In this document: positions 6,023 to 7,507 of the stretch, one piece after another
Position numbering within the stretch: position 1 is the first letter of the stretch
How the letters are laid out: every line of letters starts with the position of its first letter
DNA from: an uncultured Atopobiaceae bacterium
GTDB taxonomy: Bacteria > Actinomycetota > Coriobacteriia > Coriobacteriales > Atopobiaceae
DNA: 7,507 bases
NCBI GenBank assembly: GCA_944321005.1
Contig: CALUJT010000107.1
Span: 1-7,507, forward strand
Reading direction: 5' to 3'
Translations under genes and position numbers: made by a program
The notes under the pieces: model-generated
What the model saw: only the letters and a program-made list of their open reading frames with translations
Database searches by the model: none
Told to the model about the DNA's origin: nothing

Positions 6023-6830
6023 TCACGCGCACGCACGGATCGCGTCGCGCAGGAACTGCGCCGCCCCCGGCGCAACCTTTCCGTAATAGGCTTGGAACCG
6101 CTCGTCGGCAATATAGCCGTCCGCCAGACCCTTGTGCGCCTCGGGTGTGTAGGTACCCTCCGGCCAGTACATGCGCAGCCAGCGGGCGCGCATCGCCACG
6201 AGTCTGCGTGCCTCGGAGCCCGCCGGGTCGCCCGCCTCCATCGCACGGCGCAGCTGCTCGTTGATGGCAACCGCCGGCTCTTCTGCCTGCAGGCGCGCCG
6301 CCTCGCCCACCTCCAGGTATTTCTTGTTTGAGGCATCCACCACCTCGTCGCCGTAGGCCGCGCGGGTCTCCTCGCCGTAGGCCTTCTCGTTCTCGGCGAC
6401 CTCACGCCAGCGGCGAAGCGTCGACAGCACCGCGCCCAGAAGCGACGCCGCCTCGTCCACAGTCCAACCCATCACCTCGGCCATGCGCGGCGCGCAGTCT
6501 TCGATCATCTCATCCATCGAGGTCTCGTACGTGTAGACACCGTTCTCGTAGCACCAGCGACAGAAATCCTCGGCCTCGGAACCGTCCGCCTCATGACCGT
6601 GCTGACCGGGAGCGGCGAACATCATGCCACAGCTCTGGCAGTAGTGCTCGGGCATGTCGAGGAGCTCCGTCACGGGGACGTCCAACTCACGAGCGATGAG
6701 CTTGAGCATGCCGATGCTGGGCTCGGTGGCTCCGCATTCCCACCGGCTCACCGCCTGGCGGGTGATGTAGAGCCTGCGCGAGCTCCTCTTGGGTGAGCCC
6801 GCGCTCGCGGCGCAGTTGGGCAAGGGTGTC
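6023..6830 (-). pseudogene. XRE helix-turn-helix, zinc-ribbon, TipAS-like transcriptional regulator with damaged 5' end
   Basis: Read in its own frame, this gene begins at 6830 with DTLAQLRRERGLTQEELAQ, the usual first two helices of an XRE regulator. The codon before it is TAG (6833-6831) where an ATG would be expected. At 6774-6771 the reading jumps to the frame that continues LYITRQAVSRWE. XRE proteins normally have two residues between ELA and LYITRQ, so GCTC in place of GCGCTC, a 2-base loss, explains the shift. Downstream, the zinc ribbon and the TipAS-like C-terminus are intact up to the TGA at 6025-6023. TipAS domains are known from MerR-type thiopeptide-responsive regulators and from stand-alone antibiotic-binding proteins; here the partner is an XRE domain. 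By inference the ancestor was a drug- or stress-responsive regulator. A sequencing error rather than true decay remains possible. Confidence 0.65.
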
Positions 6831-7276
6831 CTAGTGAATCTGAATCTACCCCGATTCCGTTTACACCCCCACGCCGCCTTCTCGCTCGGGAGCACCAGCT
6901 CCCTCTGCATGTTCGCGTCCACCATGGCGACGACCGCCTCGTCCTCGCTCATATTCCGTATTATGGCGGGAACCTCCGAGAGCCCCGCGAGCTCCGCCGC
7001 GCGCTTGCGGCGGTGGCCGCTCACGAGCTCGTAGCGGCCATCTTCCTTCGGGCGCACCACGACGGGCGTGAGCACGCCGCGCTCGGCGACGCTTTCCGCG
7101 AGGTCGGCCATCTCCTCGTCGTCGCGAACCCGGAACGGATGGTCGGGGAACGGGTCTATGGCGCCGAGGGGGAGCTCGGAGACCTTCTCGCGCGCCGCCT
7201 CGTCACACTCCTCCTGCATGGTGAACAGGTCATCGACCGACGGGAGGCTGATGGGAATCTCTCGACTTCGGGCCAA
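6023..7276 (-). CDS. Composite ORF: ParB N-terminus joined to an XRE/zinc-ribbon/TipAS-like regulator
   Basis: A 417-codon frame made of two unrelated parts. Residues 1-136 are the N-terminal domain of a ParB/Spo0J-type partition protein, with GHRR (87-90) and DANMQRE (120-126). Residues about 137-168 match neither part. Residues 169-207 are the second half of a Cro/C1-type helix-turn-helix (ITRQAVSRWE). Residues 212-291 form a zinc ribbon of the Zn_ribbon_2 kind (Cys213, Cys216, Cys239, Cys242, ending in LSTLRRW). Residues about 297-417 resemble the TipAS drug-binding domain (PEAHKGLADGYIADERF near 378-394). The TTG start has a strong ribosome binding site. The missing first part of the helix-turn-helix is encoded in another frame, so the fusion probably arose by deletion plus frameshift, or is an assembly chimera. 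If expressed, it would lack an intact helix-turn-helix and the ParB DNA-binding and dimerisation domains. Confidence 0.7.
   Translation of the reverse strand: MARSREIPISLPSVDDLFTMQEECDEAAREKVSELPLGAIDPFPDHPFRVRDDEEMADLAESVAERGVLTPVVVRPKEDGRYELVSGHRRKRAAELAGLSEVPAIIRNMSEDEAVVAMVDANMQRELVLPSEKAAWGCKRNRGRFRFTRTPLPNCAASAGSPKRSSRRLYITRQAVSRWECGATEPSIGMLKLIARELDVPVTELLDMPEHYCQSCGMMFAAPGQHGHEADGSEAEDFCRWCYENGVYTYETSMDEMIEDCAPRMAEVMGWTVDEAASLLGAVLSTLRRWREVAENEKAYGEETRAAYGDEVVDASNKKYLEVGEAARLQAEEPAVAINEQLRRAMEAGDPAGSEARRLVAMRARWLRMYWPEGTYTPEAHKGLADGYIADERFQAYYGKVAPGAAQFLRDAIRACA
6831..6868 (-). other. Junction between the parB fragment and the XRE regulator
   Basis: These 38 bases fit neither flanking gene. 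They are less GC-rich than the surroundings and contain a tandem 6-base repeat, TGAATC TGAATC on the + strand (6835-6846). In the composite frame they encode an Arg-rich stretch unlike ParB or XRE proteins. I see no transposase ends or second copy of the sequence in the window. This is the likely point of deletion, element excision scar or contig misjoin. Confidence 0.5.
6869..7276 (-). pseudogene. parB: 3'-truncated parB (mobile-element ParB/Spo0J family), N-terminal fragment
   Basis: About 136 codons match the start of ParB-family proteins of conjugative elements: a leader ISLPSVDDLFTMQEE, a PFPDHPFRV loop, then the CTP-binding ParB N-domain with LVSGHRRKRAAELAG (84-98) and DANMQREL. The similarity stops just after LPSEKA, where such proteins normally continue into a helix-turn-helix domain and a C-terminal domain of well over 100 further residues. 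Those domains are absent. The start is TTG at 7276, backed by a strong ribosome binding site, and the first 47 bases overlap the end of parA. Full ParB proteins bind parS sites and work with ParA to segregate or stabilise DNA; this fragment would lack specific DNA binding. Confidence 0.7.
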
Positions 7277-7507
7277 CCCCGCTCACCTCCCTCGCGAGGC
7301 GTGCGTAGGCCCGCGCGGCCTTTCCCGAGGCGTCGTAGGCGAACACGCTCTTCCCGTGCGCGCTGCTCTCGGCGGCCTTGACGGCGACGGGGACGGTTGC
7401 CTCGTACACGCGCAGGGCCTCCCCGTACGAGCCCCGGATGCTCCTCTCGACCTGGCGGGCGAGGTTGGTGCGCGCGTCGACGTGTATGTAGTCAAATAAA
7501 AGTCGAC
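7230..7507 (-). CDS. parA: ParA-family partition ATPase, C-terminal part (5' end beyond the window)
   Basis: The last 91 codons of a ParA-type protein, ending at TGA 7232-7230. VDARTNLARQVERSIRGSYG and the later TVPVAVKAAESSAHGKSV match the C-terminal part of ParA/Soj ATPases as found next to the parB type seen here. The Walker A motif lies outside the window. ParA ATPases bind DNA non-specifically and move ParB-bound DNA, which stabilises plasmids, chromosomes or integrative elements. The tail after LAREVSG is read within the overlap with parB and looks unconserved. The first nine or so residues in the window (from RLLLFDYIH) are AT-rich and do not resemble the usual ParA sequence before VDARTN, so the extreme right edge of the window may be unreliable. 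Confidence 0.75.
   Translation of the reverse strand, partial: RLLFDYIHVDARTNLARQVERSIRGSYGEALRVYEATVPVAVKAAESSAHGKSVFAYDASGKAARAYARLAREVSGVGPKSRDSHQPPVGR
7282..7292 (-). promoter_or_regulatory. Ribosome binding site for the TTG start of parB
   Basis: On the minus strand AGGGAGGTGAG (7292-7282) is a near-perfect Shine-Dalgarno sequence placed just before the TTG at 7276. It lies inside the end of parA, so translation of the two genes is probably coupled. It decides the start of the composite ORF, because no ATG in that position competes with it. Confidence 0.75.

Noticed and set aside
7283..7495. An alternative minus-strand frame at the right edge (70 codons)
   Set aside because: The overlapping frame ending at 7230 carries the recognisable ParA sequence; this one is its Arg/Pro-rich shadow.

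Overview
The window is GC-rich with strongly GC-biased third codon positions, and it reads as a high-GC actinobacterium. I would guess a gut Coriobacteriia member (Collinsella/Olsenella-like). That is an impression from gene style and families, not a database result. I see no rRNA, tRNA, CRISPR array, insertion sequence or transposase.

Left block (+ strand, 20-3333): a small DUF6110-type protein with one hydrophobic N-terminal segment is followed 8 bases later by a P-type metal ATPase. This ATPase has an N-terminal HMA-like domain without a CxxC, and Tyr-Ser-Cys where the usual Cys-Pro-Cys metal motif sits. A BAAT_C-type alpha/beta hydrolase with a visible Ser/Asp/His triad follows on the same strand. 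A 77-base gap with a short inverted repeat separates these genes from the convergent genes to the right.

Middle block (- strand, 3411-5700): a CsoR-family Cu(I)-sensor repressor gene lies upstream of a second P-type ATPase, which has a normal CPC motif but no N-terminal metal-binding domain. Between them is a clear promoter (TTGACT, 17 bases, TATACC). Its -10 box is covered by an 18-base palindrome, TATACCC-CTAT-GGGTATA, of the CsoR operator type. This is a readable metal-responsive switch: the repressor sits on the -10 and the metal ligand releases it, giving export of Cu(I) or a related ion.

Right block (- strand, 6023-7507): the window enters the 3' end of a parA gene of the kind carried by conjugative elements, overlapping the start of parB. 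The parB frame is broken after about 136 codons. It runs through a short junction into a different gene, an XRE helix-turn-helix, zinc ribbon and TipAS-like drug-sensor regulator. The regulator's own first 19 codons lie in another frame, preceded by a stop and interrupted by an apparent 2-base deletion. The resulting 417-codon ORF is therefore probably a fusion by decay, or an assembly chimera, and may mark one edge of an integrated element. About 320 bases between this ORF and csoR hold only a possible short coding remnant and a weak promoter candidate.

The points most worth following are the DUF6110/Tyr-Ser-Cys ATPase pair (substrate unknown), the XRE-zinc ribbon-TipAS regulator architecture, and the parB/regulator junction.
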